A stretch of 64,000 nt of DNA from Porphyra umbilicalis (Eukaryota; Rhodophyta; Bangiophyceae; Bangiales; Bangiaceae). Below the pieces are notes generated by a model. That model was not told where the DNA came from, made no database searches, and saw nothing but the letters and a program-made list of their open reading frames with translations. The stretch lies in assembly GCA_002049455.2 (NCBI GenBank), contig KV918822.1:124001-188000 (forward strand). The letters are read 5' to 3'. A program made the position numbers and the translations under genes. Shown here piece after piece: positions 43,530 to 54,983 of the stretch; position 1 is the first letter of the stretch, and every line of letters begins with the position of its first letter.

Positions 43530-44844
43530 ATGGACGCGGGCGCCGCCGCCACGGCGGCGGACCCCCCCCCCCACCACTTATGGCATCACGGAGCCCATCT
43601 CGATGGCCCCCACCGAGCCCCTCGACGTGCAGCTGTCGGTCGACTTGGACGTGGCGCTCCCACGCCGAGTTAATACACTGTGGATCGGCTCTTAGAGCTC
43701 TTCTGGCTCTCCATTGGCAGAGGCCGTCAATTCGGATCATCCATTGGCTGCCATATGTTCTGTCAGATTAATGCAAAACACAAGGGCATTTTGGGCTAGA
43801 AGTGCCGTCAAAAACAACGTGGCTGCTCTGCAGCGCGCTCTTTTTGTCTTTCGGCCGATTCTCGTCGGCAAGATGCGCGCAGCAATGACTCGGCACAACC
43901 ACAGGGCTGCCGTGGTGGCGGTCGCCCACATGTATGCGCCTACCCCGCCACCCCGGCCCCGGGCATACGGATGTCTATGTATCAGCAAGGTATGCGCACC
44001 TTTATGACCTCCCCCTGAGTGAGTTTCCCGTCGGTTGTCCCAGCGCGTCCGCCCCCCCGCGAGATAATCACCCGGTGCACTCCTGTGTCTTTTCCTCCCT
44101 CGCACTGCATGTAACGACTTCTCACGCCTCCCCGTGCCCTTGTGTCATTGTCCCCCCCCCCCCCCCCCCCCCCCCCGCCTCCGCCATGTGCCCATCGCCT
44201 TGGTTGTGCCCGCTGCGTCTTTTCTTCTGCTCCGTCACTGCATTGCTCCTCGGTGCTAGGTATGTACTGCACCCCTCTCCCCCCCCCCGCACGCCCGTAC
44301 CCCACCACAGGCAGACGACAACGGCGCAGTGATTGCCCGAGGGCCCATAGAAAACCGGCCTTCAGGCGACGGTGCACGGGCCAGACGTGATCCGCGGATC
44401 AGTCAATGCCCGCAGCTCATCCTTGGATTGTCAGCAACCTCTCTCAGAGAGGCCATAGAGGCCAGATTTGGGACGCGTCCCACCCTTCTCACAGGGGCCA
44501 TAGAGGCAGAATCGGCGACGCGTCGCCAATTCGTCGTTTGCGGCCTCTCTGAGAGGGGAATTTTCTCTAGACCAATCACATTTTTGCACGTCGCGGCTTG
44601 GCTTTTCATACGTCCGATGTAAAGCTCAGAGCCGTAAGAGCCGGCTTTACTCGGCGTGCTCCACACCAACAAGCTGTACGAGTCGGCGGCGGAGGCGGCG
44701 CACCGGGACGCGGTCCTCGCCGACCTCTCCCACCTCGTCGTCGAGTGGGTGCGCCGCGTGTCGCTCGCGGCGGGCCTGCCGCCGGGGGCGGCGGCGGCGA
44801 CGGGCGCGCGCATCCTCACTTTTGGCTCCAACCGCCTCGGCGTC
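43530..44844 (+). pseudogene. PAP: Poly(A) polymerase N-terminal fragment, interrupted
   Basis: Two blocks match the start of eukaryotic nuclear poly(A) polymerase. Block 1, at about 43575-43660, has YGITEPISMAPTEPLDVQL; known PAPs have YGIT(P/E)PIS...PTE. Block 2, from 44660 to 44844, has NKLYESAAEAAHRDAVLADL, VVEWVRRVSLAAGLP and ILTFGSNRLGV; known PAPs have GLYES..., V..WV... and IFTFGSYRLGVHGPGADID. The catalytic Asp motif that should follow is absent, because the match ends at 44844 where the KDZ-like frame takes over. The probable start is the ATG at 43530-43532, joining block 1 across an 11-C run near 43562. Between the blocks sits a 998 bp inverted-repeat insertion. No remainder of the gene occurs in the window. 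Confidence 0.7.
43661..44658. mobile_element. 998-bp TIR element inside the poly(A) polymerase exon
   Basis: The left end begins CACGCCGAGTTAATAC and the right end finishes TTTACTCGGCGTG. Further in, CGGCTCTTA on the left pairs with TAAGAGCCG on the right. CTCC flanks both sides (43657-43660 and 44659-44662), a likely 4 bp target duplication. Counting one CTCC only, the polymerase frame continues without a shift across the site. No transposase inside. It holds a ~26-C run near 44150 and a smaller inverted pair around 44435-44560. Confidence 0.8.
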
Positions 44845-44867
44845 CCGACTTGTACGTACGGCCGGTC

Positions 44868-47405
44868 ATGGCGACGACTGAGTGTGGCGAGGGCGTGGTC
44901 AACGCGATTGTGGAGGTCTGGCGCTGCACCAAGTGCGGGATGCGGATCATCCCCGACGGTCGGAAGCGGGGCGTCGTCTTCTTGTCTGCGTCACTGCTTT
45001 ACTGCGAGGCGTTCCTGTTCGAGTTGGCGCTCGACTTGTGCCGCAACGGCTGCTCTTTGAGCTCGTCGGCGTACCCGCGCGAGGCCTACCGCGAGATGAG
45101 CGCCTCATTTAGTTCCCCGTTGTCCACCCTCCGGTTGAGCTCCGTCACTACGCTCCGCTCTGCGCTCGTGCTGTACCTTTCGCTGGTCATCGACGGCCTG
45201 CCGGCCACTGTGACAGAGTGCCTCAAGTGCCGTCGGGCGGACGGTAGCTACAAGACGACCGGCTTTGAAGGCCTACAAGTCGGCTATGGCATCCAGCACA
45301 TTCTCCCCTTTTTCCGCACGTCGGTACGGGTTCACGCGGTCGCGCGGGCGTCGCTCATCGCCCACGTGGTCACCGACGAGGCGATCTGCAAAGCGCTCGG
45401 CCGAGTGCTCGTCTCGAAGGCCGTTCCATCGTTGGAGGCCAACAAGGCCATCACCACCGTCGCGGCCATGCGCGGACACGTGATGGCCATCACGTTGATG
45501 GTCGGGTACCCGGTCGTTGACGGGCACGAGGTGGTCCTGGCGGGGCCAGAGCCGCATGGGAAGGGCGTGCCAAGGAAGCGCGGGTGGGACCCGGAGGTGG
45601 ATGGCGGCGTGCGCCAGGAATTGCTTGCTTTTTTCTCTGAGGTGTTTGACTGCGGACACGTGGCCCGCTCGCTCGCGTAGGCGGTAGTCGGCGCCCAGTA
45701 TGATCTCTGCCGCCGAGTTCCCGACGTGCTGATGCGGCGCATCGAGGCGCTGCTCAAGGACGGCGACGGCAAGGAGGCTACGGCAGCGGACGACAAGGAC
45801 GATGACGTTGACTACCAAGACGAGAACGCCGGGATTGAGGACACGCAAGGAGTGTTGGAATCTGTGGCGGGCGGTGATGCGCCGGCGGGCAACGGCAACG
45901 ACTGGGAGAGCGACGGGGGGGACGACCAAGTGGCGCACGACACCCTCCTTGACGAGGTGTTTGGCGATGAGTACACCCCGGCCGAGCCGCTGTACCCCAC
46001 CCAGGTCGAGTGGGACGACAGTGCCCCCCTGCGTATGTACGCAGATATTCTCGACGAGCCCGCATTGGTGGACAAGGGCGGCGCGCGGGCTGCCGCGCGT
46101 CTGCGCGGCCTCATCCTCCCGCCGCTCCCCCACATCCCCTCGACCGCGGCCTCAGGCATCAAGCTGGTGGATTTTGTGCGGGCGCTCGTGGTGGACCCGT
46201 TCACCGTGTGGGCGCCCGGCGTCCGGTGGGGCGCGGTGGACGCGCTCATCGAGGCGCTGTCGGCCAACGACTTCTCGCTGACCATATTGGCCGGCGCTCT
46301 CGGACGAGAAGATGTGACAGAGCAGCGCTTGCTCCGTGGTGCCGTCGCTTGTCTGGGGCCTGCCTTTTGCCTGTTTCCACGCGGGCGGGAGCTGTTTGTT
46401 GGCGTCCTTTCCTCCCTCAAGAAGACGTGCCAGGCGTATGACAAGCACGTCGCCGACGCGACAGAGGACGCTGACAACAAGACCAATGCCGCGGGTGACC
46501 GGGGCGTGCCCGACGAGGGCGGCGACGGCGGCGACAGCGACACGGGTGGCAACCGCGGCAGCTGTGGCTCGGGTATGGGAGGGGATGGCGACGATCACGA
46601 CAAGGGCGGCTGCATCGGCGAGCCCATCTCCCGCTTGGAGATGTCACTCGCCCACCCCAGCCACACCTTCACGCCGCAGCAGTAGACGGCAACTTGGTTG
46701 ACTGGGGAGGCCACCGAGGCCGGCTACCGCGCCGTTTACAACGACCCAACGGACCAGGGCAACGACTACTTGCGCACAGGCGTCTGGGCGCCGGGCCTTT
46801 CATGTGTGCGCGCCATGCCGGGCTTTGTCGGGGCGGCGAGCGCGCAGACGGACGCGCCTGACTGCCAGCACGAGATGGGCAATAAGAACAGGCGCACGGC
46901 GGGCACCTTCGGCGTTACCTGCAACTGCGCGCACCCCAAGTGCGTCGGGTTTTTCGTCCTCGACGGCGCCGAGGGGCAGCGCATGCCAATTGAGTTTGTC
47001 GTGCAGCGGTTTGCGACGCTCCCGGACGTCATTGTCTACGACTTTGCCTGCGCCAGCCTCAAGACCGCTCTCGTGCGGCTACCCTACGTTGCCAAGCGGG
47101 TGGCGTTGCGCGTTGACCGCTTCCACTGGCGGAAAAACCACAAGGACCTCACGAAGGCGATGTGCCCCGACTCCTATGTGACCATGGACGGGACCAACAC
47201 GTCATCGTCGGAAGAGCGCAACGCGCTCTCGCGGCGGCAGCAGCACCACCTGCGGCAGATGAACCAGAAGCACTTTATTATCTTCAGCGTGTACCAGCAG
47301 GCACTGTCCAACGTGATTGCGTTGTACCGTGACAACTTGGACAAGCACACGACACACAAGTGGCCAGAGTGGTTCCGTAGGGTGCACGTAGACAATGGAT
47401 GGTAA
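44868..47405 (+). pseudogene. KDZ-like transposase with two in-frame TAG codons
   Basis: One frame spans 846 codons to a TAA at 47403-47405, broken only by TAG at 45678-45680 and 46683-46685. N-terminal part: WRCTKCGMRI and a helical block. Middle: a long acidic linker. C-terminal part: VTCNCAHPKCVGFFVLDG, IVYDFACASLKTAL, VDRFHWRKNHKDLT and NTSSSEERNALSRRQQH. The CxC, YD..C, DRFH and N..S.E..N elements in this order match the Kyakuja-Dileera-Zisupton (KDZ) transposase superfamily, which uses an RNase H-fold DDE core. The second TAG follows two CAG codons, so CAG to TAG is plausible. The 5' side abuts the poly(A) polymerase fragment at about 44845 and probably lacks the natural N-terminus. Terminal repeats were not found. 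Confidence 0.7.
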
Positions 47406-48510
47406 ACAGGCCACGCTTTCTTTACATATAACTCCTTGCCCGCACAGAAGTATCACTAACGGACGCCATCGACACACATATATCAGAAAAGAGCCGGAAA
47501 GCCAAAGTGAGGGGCTGCGCGCTCTACTGGTGGGGGAAAAGTGCAGGCCTCCGCATGGCCGCGGCCCGTCGTGGTTCAGGGCATACGTGCTGAGAGAGGC
47601 AGAGGAGGCACTCGCGGCGCTGTGCAGAGTGGCTGTGTAAGAGCAAAAGACCAGCTTCTAGTAGAGGGGAGCTGGGGGCGGCGGCGGCGGTGGGGCCGGG
47701 AGGCTGCGGCCGGCCTGCAGGCGGTCCAGCCGGCAGCGGCGGCAGAGCAACGCCCCGTGGCCGTAGCGGTGGAGCTGCAACGGGCCCAGGGAACTCCGCA
47801 ACGCCGCAGTGCCCCCGCCCTCCGCGGCACCATAGGCATGCGTCCAGCGTTGTGTTTGACACTGCATTTACCTTTGCCTCACTCTGTGCCCCTCCAGCCA
47901 CCCACATCCCCACCCCCCGCTTCATTCGCCGCCCCGTTCTCATCTTCAGAGTCTGCCCCGACCAGTGGCACTAGCACAGGCATGTCGTGCGAAACCGTCA
48001 GCGGCGTGCGGCTCAAATCTTGCTGCCGCCGCTCCCAACTGGAACAGTGCCACGAACCACGGCTTGCGGCCGGGCAGGAGGAGCCACATTGACGACAAAG
48101 TGCAGCTGCCGCACCGCCCTGACATGAAACGCCGAGCCGATGCGGCTGTAGAGGGGAGGGGACAAGACGGGGCAGGCATGAGACTGCTGTTCGTCAAGGG
48201 TGCTCCAGCGGGAGGCTACAAACACATTTGTGGGGCACTGGTAAAGGACTTGTTGTGAACCTGCTAAAGAAAAGTAGGCCAGCTGGCTGCGGGTTTGGAG
48301 CCCAACGCCTTCTCGCACGCCAATCCTGCAAGAAGCCTGACCTAAGCGAGGCAGGATGTGCAGGACGGCCAATGAGGCTGAAGATGTGTGCGCATGAGGG
48401 TCCTCGGTGAATCCGATAACGGACAGACAATGTCGCGCCGCATGTGTCCAGACACCAGAGGCTTACACTGTGAGGCAGCATACACAACGCAAGAACAGTG
48501 CCCGGCGCCT
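47406..48510. other. Intergenic, no gene seen
   Basis: Short frames on both strands, none with recognisable features. It should contain the 3' end of the KDZ-like element. Confidence 0.4.
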
Positions 48511-49900
48511 CTATTTCGACTGTCCACCGGGCACGTGTTGTGATGCCTTGGTGCCCTTGGCCGCCCAGGCGGCCGCCACGCGCGCCGTGCGCGCCGCCTT
48601 GGCGGCTGCGTCGGCCGCACACATTTTCACATTGTGCCCCGTTGTCCCGCAGCCGCCGCATCGGCGCAAGCGGCCACGCGTGCCGCCGCCGCCGCTCGCC
48701 GGCGCGCCCCCTGCGCCGGCACCCGCGTCGTCGCCCGGATGGTCCCCCGCGTCGGGGGTTGCCATGGGGATCAAGCCCTTGGCCGCGGACAAGACGCTGC
48801 TTGCGGCGTGACGGGCTCGCGCGCACAGGCGCCGACAGGCGACCACCGTGGCATTGTCGGCACCTGTCGCAGCGCAGGCGGCAGCGTCTGCAGTGCCGCC
48901 GTCCCCAGGGACGGCAGCGGGTGGTCGGTGTGGCGGCATGGTCACCGCGTCGACGGCTCGCAGTACTGCGGTCGATTCCGACTCGGCGTCGCCAAGCGCT
49001 GCCGTCGCGTACGACGTGGTGCCCCGCGCGTGTACGGGGTTAGCTGCGAGCAGCTTGGCCAGCAGGGTGCTCGCGTCTCGCAAGGGGCCCACCGGCTCCG
49101 CGTCGCCGACCGCCTCGCTTGCGGCGGCGGCGACGGCGACTTCGACCGTCGCGGACCGCACGGCAGATGCGGCACTTTGTCGCGCGGCGTCCACGCGGCC
49201 GCCAGCCTTGATGGCCGCGTCCCCGCCGGTGGCACCCAGGAGCGCGACGGCGTCGTCACGGTCGAGGTTCTTGTCGACGGGTCCGTCGACGGGGCCGTCC
49301 CCGCTCCCGCCGTCCTCACAGCCGCTTCCACTAATGGTCTGTGCGGCGGGGTCGGTAGCTGCCGCTGACGGGGGGGGCACCCCGCCAGGCACACGCGGGC
49401 CGCTCGGGACACTTGTTGACGGCGCAAGGCGCGCGGGGACGCCCCCCGTTGAAGTGTGGGCGACTGTCGGGGGCACCCCTTCCCACCCGAGGAAGTAGAC
49501 CGCCGTGGTCGCCGGCAATCGCAGAGGCGCGAGTGTCGTCGCCGGGACCGCCCGCGGCACCGGCTCTGGTGGTCGCGGCCACGGCCCGCGCGCCGCCGCC
49601 TGCGGTGCCCCCACCCGCGGGCCCGTTGCCGCTTGTCACACCCGCCCGTGCGCCATTGCCGCTGCCGGCACCACCGCCCGCCATCATGGCCGACTGCCGC
49701 GTCGCGGTGCGGGCGCGACGCGCTCGCCTCGCCGTCGACGTGCCATGTGCCCCCCCCTCGTCCGTGGATGACCCGTCGTCTGCGTCGCCGCCGGGTTTCG
49801 CCCCAAAGCCTTCCAGCGGGACGGTGCCGCACGCATCGGTACCGCCTCCAGCCGCGGGAAGCGAGTGTACGCTGCTGGCGACGCTCGGCGGTGCGTCCGC
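48511..49900 (-). CDS. Disordered protein with C-terminal CCHC zinc knuckle
   Basis: The minus frame from about 49490 to the TAG at 48511 encodes an Ala/Gly/Asp-rich protein. It has a helical stretch LLAKLLAANPVHARG and a C-terminal RRCGGCGTTGHNVKMC, which fits CX2CX4HX4C exactly. Such knuckles close many MULE-type and retroelement proteins and also occur in RNA-binding proteins. Upstream, protein-like sequence continues in a neighbouring frame (KPGGDADDGSSTDEGGAHGT near 49790 and QSAMMAGGGAGSGNG near 49680), so one indel near 49500 separates the parts. No transposase core is visible, and the role is unknown. Confidence 0.45.
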
Positions 49901-52900
49901 CGCATGGCGTCGTTCAGGCGAGCACGGGCGTGCCCCCCGACACCCGCCGCGTCAGAGACGCGGGGATTCGGGCCCTGCCGAACAAACCCCCACACACCAG
50001 GGTGTGTCGCGTGCCCCAGAGGCATACGGGCACTGTCACCCACGTCGGCCATACCTCTACGTACCGCGCACCGTTCCGGCGGGGGGCACCACGGCGGGTG
50101 ACACCGTCTGCCGGCCGGGGTGGGGGAGGGGGGCAGCCGGGGGCGTACAGATGGAGCCGCTGTCGAAAAGGGGGCGGTGCGTACCAGACGCCCCGCGCCG
50201 CCGCCACGAGCGGCGGCGGGGGGCGTCGCACTGACAAGCGCCGTTGCGCGTACCGGGGCCGCCCATCAGAGCAGGCCAGTGTCGCTTTTTCAGGCGCTGG
50301 TACGGAAGCCGGCGGGTGGAGCAACATGACAGACACCGCCACACGGCACGACACTGTACGGTGGGGTGGGGCGCGGCGTCCCTCGTTGCGCGACGCTGTG
50401 AGAAGGTGTAGGCCCCAGACATCACGGCGATGCGGGAAGGCCCATACGGCGCGCCGCCCGAGCATGGAGAGCGTCGGAAGACTGACACACGCACAAGCAC
50501 GTATGCAAACGGGGCGCCACCGATGCCGGGCGCGCGGCTGCGATAGAGAGCATGTCCACATTCGACCGACGCCTGTGGCGCCGACGCACGCTGCTGAGCG
50601 GGGCCCTGGTACGCCCAAAGCACGTTGACAGACATGTGTGAATTCAAACCGCGCACGCAACCCTTGATCCAGGTCGGCCGTGTTTATGCTCGCACCTTCT
50701 CCCCGAGGTGCACACATGCAGGCGTATATCTCACACACATCCCCATTCTACATGCACGTGTTTGTGTGGTGGTGGTACCGTAGTGGTAAACCGCACCGGC
50801 GGGCGCCTACTTGTGACGCGGTAGATTGCCGACCATGTCCGGACCCGTCCCGTGCGCGTCGTGGGCGGCAGCTGCGTCCAGTCGTCCCCGGGCAGCCGCG
50901 CGTCCCCTGCGGCCACACAACGGGCCGCGCGCACCCGCCCACGTCGTACCCCAAACGGCCCCGTCGCCTGAGCGACAGACGGGGAGTCTGCCACCGCGCG
51001 GCTGCACGGGGCCGCGCGCCCCACGCACGGGGGCCCGGGCGGTGCCACCGCGCAAAGGGTGTGTCGCGGCCCACATGTGCGTCGTGTGCGCGACGGGCAG
51101 TCCCCCACCGCAGCCGGCCGCCTGACCTCATCAAGCCCCATTGCACGCGCCGGTTTGGGCGCATGACGGCAGGGGGCTTGGAAGGTGGCGGGAGGGTACA
51201 CCTCACCACGCCGACTCGACGAGCGTCGAGTCCTTCCTCGGCCAACCACAAGCCAACATTCGACCTCGGGCAGCAGCCACTGTCGATGGTCACACCCAGT
51301 ACAGTATTTGGGGAGGTGTCCGCCCCCCACCGGCCAACCGCTCCTGGTGCGCACATTCTAGGGCCATGTCGGCCTCCCTGGACGGTCCCGTCAGCAGCTG
51401 TCTCCTGCGATGAGATCCGAAAGCGCTATCCTCCAGAGGCGTGATCTTGGTCCAGAATTGCGCCAGGGACAGTGCCCGTGGCATGCGGCGCGCACCTGTA
51501 CCAGTGGGCGTGGGCGGCTGTGCGCCCCCGTGTCAGCAACGGCGAGGTCATGCGCGGCGGTCGCTTCCGACGACGTTGTCTCCAACGTGACAGGGTTGGA
51601 ATCTGGTCAGACGGTGGGGGGGGCACCATTGAGACAACCTATCATGTCAAGGATTCATCATTCGACCCCTTCGGCAGCGGCTCCGTCTCCCCGACGACGC
51701 GTGGACGCGTACATGTGGCGTGGGGGCACGACAGACGCGGGCCGCTGCGTCCCGCGCACACTCGAGAGCGCGTCGGGACGGATCGTAAGCGTCGGGTCGT
51801 TATCTGTGAAAACATCTTTTGAGAGCCACACACGTCGTGTCCCACACGAACTTTTGGAATTGGCGCACATCACTGTTTGTCCCCACGCGGCACGACAGCC
51901 GCGCACCCCATACGCGGTGTGCACTGGCCGATGCCCGTCCTCGCGCTCGGTTGGACCTCGCGTGGGACGCGGTCCGCGTGACCGACCGTGCCCCCAGGTG
52001 CGTCACTGGAGGAGGCACAAAACGCCACGAACTGCAAGGAAAGTCGCCTGTTCACACGCCTGAATGTGTGGTACAGACCAGTTCGCGCGTGACAGCAATG
52101 AAAAACAGAACACGAAAGCCCCGTACGACTGTCTGTTATGCGCAAATGGAGCGGGTGGGGGTGATCAGCACGAGGTGGTGCGTATGGCGTGTCGCCCTCC
52201 AACCTGGTTTCGACTTGGAATGGGGGCTGGGGCGAAGCGTGCGACTGTTTGAGCCCAACAGGCTGCGGTGTTTGCCCCCACCAGGCGCGCTCAGTCGTGT
52301 GCTGCAACCACGTTGTCGATTGCGAACGCGCAGGAGGTACCATTTGAGCGAGCAACACAATCAACGCAGTTTGGCTGAATCTTGAAAGGTAGCCCACCGT
52401 CACCCAAGCCTATGAAAGAAAAGCGCTGTGCGGGCGGATGTCTGGCGCGCCGCACGCGCAAGGTCCCATCACCGACACCCCCGGCGCGCACGCATCGACG
52501 ACGTAAACGTCGATCGGCGGCCACGCGTCGATCGACGACCTGGCGCCGGTGGGGGTAGGTGACGGACACACCTAGGTGATGTGGTCGGCTGGGGGTGCGA
52601 TGCCTCCGGTCGCGGGTCCTCGAGGTGGGTCACACGCCCGTCCTCAGCTGCGTCCCCCGCCCGCTGAGCGTGGGTGCCGAGCGTGCGTGCCGTCCGGGTG
52701 CCGGCAAGTCACCTCTTTGTCGCGTATATAAAAGAGCTGAATATGTGCCCGGTGGTGACGGGGTCAACCAACCAGACCGCCGGGCCACAAGGAAAAGAAA
52801 AACACGCACACGCTGCAGAGTCACGCCGACCTATACACGGCTGCAGCGGTGGCCAAGCAGAGATCGCCGACGCCAAGTAGAGATCCTTGTCACGCACGTC

Positions 52901-53358
52901 TTGCAGTCTCGGGAGGGGAATGGAAAAGATGCTGCTGCCATGGCCACCTCCCGACGGACCGTGCTCGCCGTACGGCTGAGGCAGCTGCAGGCAGGGCCGC
53001 TGCGCCCATAGAGGGTGCAGACAGTGTCGTCGGTCTCCCTGTCGACTCCTTAGTTACAATATTATGACAATACTTATGCATAGCGCGCAGCAAAGCGCCC
53101 AGAACACTGTCGGCGCTGTGCGCTGGAGAGCTCTCTGAGCGCCCATAGAGCGCGAACAATGCGCCCCAAAAAGTCGGCCTGGGCGCACTCAACAACCGTA
53201 CAACAACCCTACTCACACGCACGAGAAATGGGTGGTGGAGAGGCGGTTTCACACTGCCCAGCGCCCCAGGTCCAGGTCAATGGCTCAACGTCGCACGCGC
53301 GACAGCAGCAGCCAAACAGACCAAATACGTACTCACATGAGGCCGTCCAATGGCCCAC
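49901..53358. other. Gene-free region
   Basis: About 3.5 kb with only short or shadow-like frames on both strands. No domain, RNA gene or repeat array recognised. It may contain decayed element sequence. Confidence 0.4.
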
Positions 53359-53441
53359 CTTGTGTTGCCCCTCGTACTTTCATGTATTGATTTTGCTCAC
53401 CTTGCGTGGCCCCTCTTACTTCTGTGTATTTCTTTTCTCAG
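53359..53441 (+). repeat. Subterminal ~41-bp direct duplication outside the left TIR
   Basis: CTTGTGTTGCCCCTCGTACT (from 53359) and CTTGCGTGGCCCCTCTTACT (from 53401) begin two diverged tandem copies ending at the TIR. TTTCATGTATTGATTTTGC in the first resembles the outer flank of the right TIR read in reverse, so the terminal repeat may extend outward. Confidence 0.6.
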
Positions 53442-53491
53442 ATGACCGTGCACCTATTCTCACCGGATATTCCGAGAGCATTCCGACGGCG
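53439..53491 (+). repeat. Left terminal inverted repeat of the 10-kb element
   Basis: 53 bp beginning CAGATGACCGTGCACCTATT. It matches the reverse complement of 63413-63465 at 47 of 53 positions without gaps (counted by eye). Weaker similarity continues inward for about 45 bp. Confidence 0.85.
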
Positions 53492-53735
53492 GTGGAGGAC
53501 GACAAATCCATGGACATTTTTTGTATGCTCGCAGTATTCCGATGCATTGTTTTGCGCAGACGAGTCGATCTGCGTGTGTGTCTTTTACTGTTGTCCAACA
53601 GACGCATTGCGTCCGCCAAACCAACACAACGGGGGCCACAGGGGCCCGTCTGCGGTCGCGGTCACCGCCCCGTGGCTATGAGCCCACGTCATGAGCCCCA
53701 CCCGCCAGCATCCCGGGACAATGGCACCCCCCCCT

Positions 53736-54983
53736 CTAACCAGCCGCCCTATGAGTGTCACCACCGTCGACCCCACCATCCATATCGACGCCCTCCCATT
53801 CATCTTGATCGTCGCCACCCTTCCCGTCATCCTCCGCGACGCCGTTGGCAGAGCCTGCGATTGTGCCACCGCCAGTCGCGACGCCGTCCTCCCCGGGGTC
53901 CACCTGCATGGGATCGTTTGCCGTGGCGGCTCCCTCGTCCGCGTCTACCATGCTCGTAACATCCTCGTCCTCCTCGTAGAGGCCGTCACTGCCCTCCTTC
54001 TGGTCGTCCGCGTCGCCACTGCCCTCCTTCTTGTCGTCCGCGTCGCCACTGCCCTCCTTTGTGTCGTCCGCGTCGCCACTGCCCTCCTCGTCGTCGTCGT
54101 CCGCGTCGCCACTGCCCTCCTCATCGTCGACGTCCGCGTCGCCACTGCCCTCCTCGTCGTCGTCGCCCGCGTCGCCACTGCCCTTCTCGTCGTCGTCCTC
54201 GTCCATGGGCACATCCACCATCTCCATTTTTTGGTAGATCGTTTCAGTGCTGGGGGTCCCCTCCTCCCGCCCGCCGTTCGCGGCGGTCCCGTCCTCCTCC
54301 TGCCCACCGTCCACCACGGGGTGGCTTGCAGCGCCCGCGTCGTCCGTCGCCCCACCGTTCGCATCGGCGGGGACGGCTGAGAGTCGCGGCGGGGCGGGAA
54401 GTTCCCGCGACAGACCGACGACGGTTGGGTCGCCGTCGCCATTCCGGGATGTCACGGAAACCGACCAACCCGGCACACGAGACACGGGGTTGTGTTGGAC
54501 ACTGACAATGTTGGCCACAAACGAAGACCAGCCCCGGGTCTTGATAGAAATTTCGGCCACATTCAGGACGTCCAGGTTGGTCAGGTCTGCGAGCCCGACC
54601 GGGGGTGCCCGCAACCTGTTGCGTGCAAGACCCAACCACCGCACATGCAGGAGCCCCGTCACATCGGCAGAACGAAAGCGACAGTCGGTCGTGGTGAGGG
54701 AGCGCAGCGTCGCGGCAAGTGCGTTGAGGGGCCGTTTGGGCCACCTGCGCAGCGGGTTGAACGAAATGTCGAGCACACGCACACCCCAGTCCGCCGACCA
54801 TCCAAAGCAGCTTAGGTTCTCCAGCTGGTTGCGAGCGAGGTGGATGCACCAAAGCGGTCGTGTTTTAACCACGGCATTGATTCCCTCGACGATGGACGCA
54901 GAAACATCGTCCTGGGTAATACGTTGCGAAGAGGCAAACCAACAACCACTCACGCGGATCGTCCAACACCACGCCCTGGTCAT
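53736..54983 (-). CDS. Leucine-rich-repeat protein with acidic repeat tail
   Basis: 415 residues from the ATG at 54981-54983 to a TAG. Residues about 45-170 are leucine-rich repeats: WCIHLARNQLENL, VRVLDISFNPLRRWP, VRWLGLARNRLRAPP and LTNLDVLNVAEISIKTRG, with the LxLxxNxL spacing. A Pro/Ala linker follows. From about residue 270 an acidic tail is built of six units of EGSGDADDDD type, encoded by a 30/33 bp minisatellite (about 53985-54205). LRRs bind proteins; the partner is unknown. The first LRR is preceded by only ~45 residues, and an alternative upstream start in another frame (to about 55197) is possible through a GTGAGT...CAG pair, but no clean splice restores the frame. Last gene before the left TIR. 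Confidence 0.65.
   Translation of the reverse strand: MTRAWCWTIRVSGCWFASSQRITQDDVSASIVEGINAVVKTRPLWCIHLARNQLENLSCFGWSADWGVRVLDISFNPLRRWPKRPLNALAATLRSLTTTDCRFRSADVTGLLHVRWLGLARNRLRAPPVGLADLTNLDVLNVAEISIKTRGWSSFVANIVSVQHNPVSRVPGWSVSVTSRNGDGDPTVVGLSRELPAPPRLSAVPADANGGATDDAGAASHPVVDGGQEEDGTAANGGREEGTPSTETIYQKMEMVDVPMDEDDDEKGSGDAGDDDEEGSGDADVDDEEGSGDADDDDEEGSGDADDTKEGSGDADDKKEGSGDADDQKEGSDGLYEEDEDVTSMVDADEGAATANDPMQVDPGEDGVATGGGTIAGSANGVAEDDGKGGDDQDEWEGVDMDGGVDGGDTHRAAG
53985..54205 (-). repeat. 30/33-bp minisatellite encoding acidic repeats
   Basis: Six units, each encoding GSGDAD plus acidic or K/Q variants. Unit lengths are multiples of three, so the frame of the LRR gene is preserved. Confidence 0.85.

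Noticed and set aside
49901-53358. Possible second copy of the 10-kb element to its left
   Set aside because: No matching terminal repeat or gene similarity could be found by eye.
53406-53681. ORFs MTVHLFSPD... and MTVHIFSPD... at both ends of the 10-kb element
   Set aside because: They are the two TIR arms translated; similarity is from the inverted repeat, not a conserved protein.
54900-54960. 42-bp GT-AG intron (GTGAGT...CCCAG) before the LRR gene
   Set aside because: Good splice signals but removal leaves the frame unchanged and leads to an early stop, so it does not join the upstream frame to the LRR frame.
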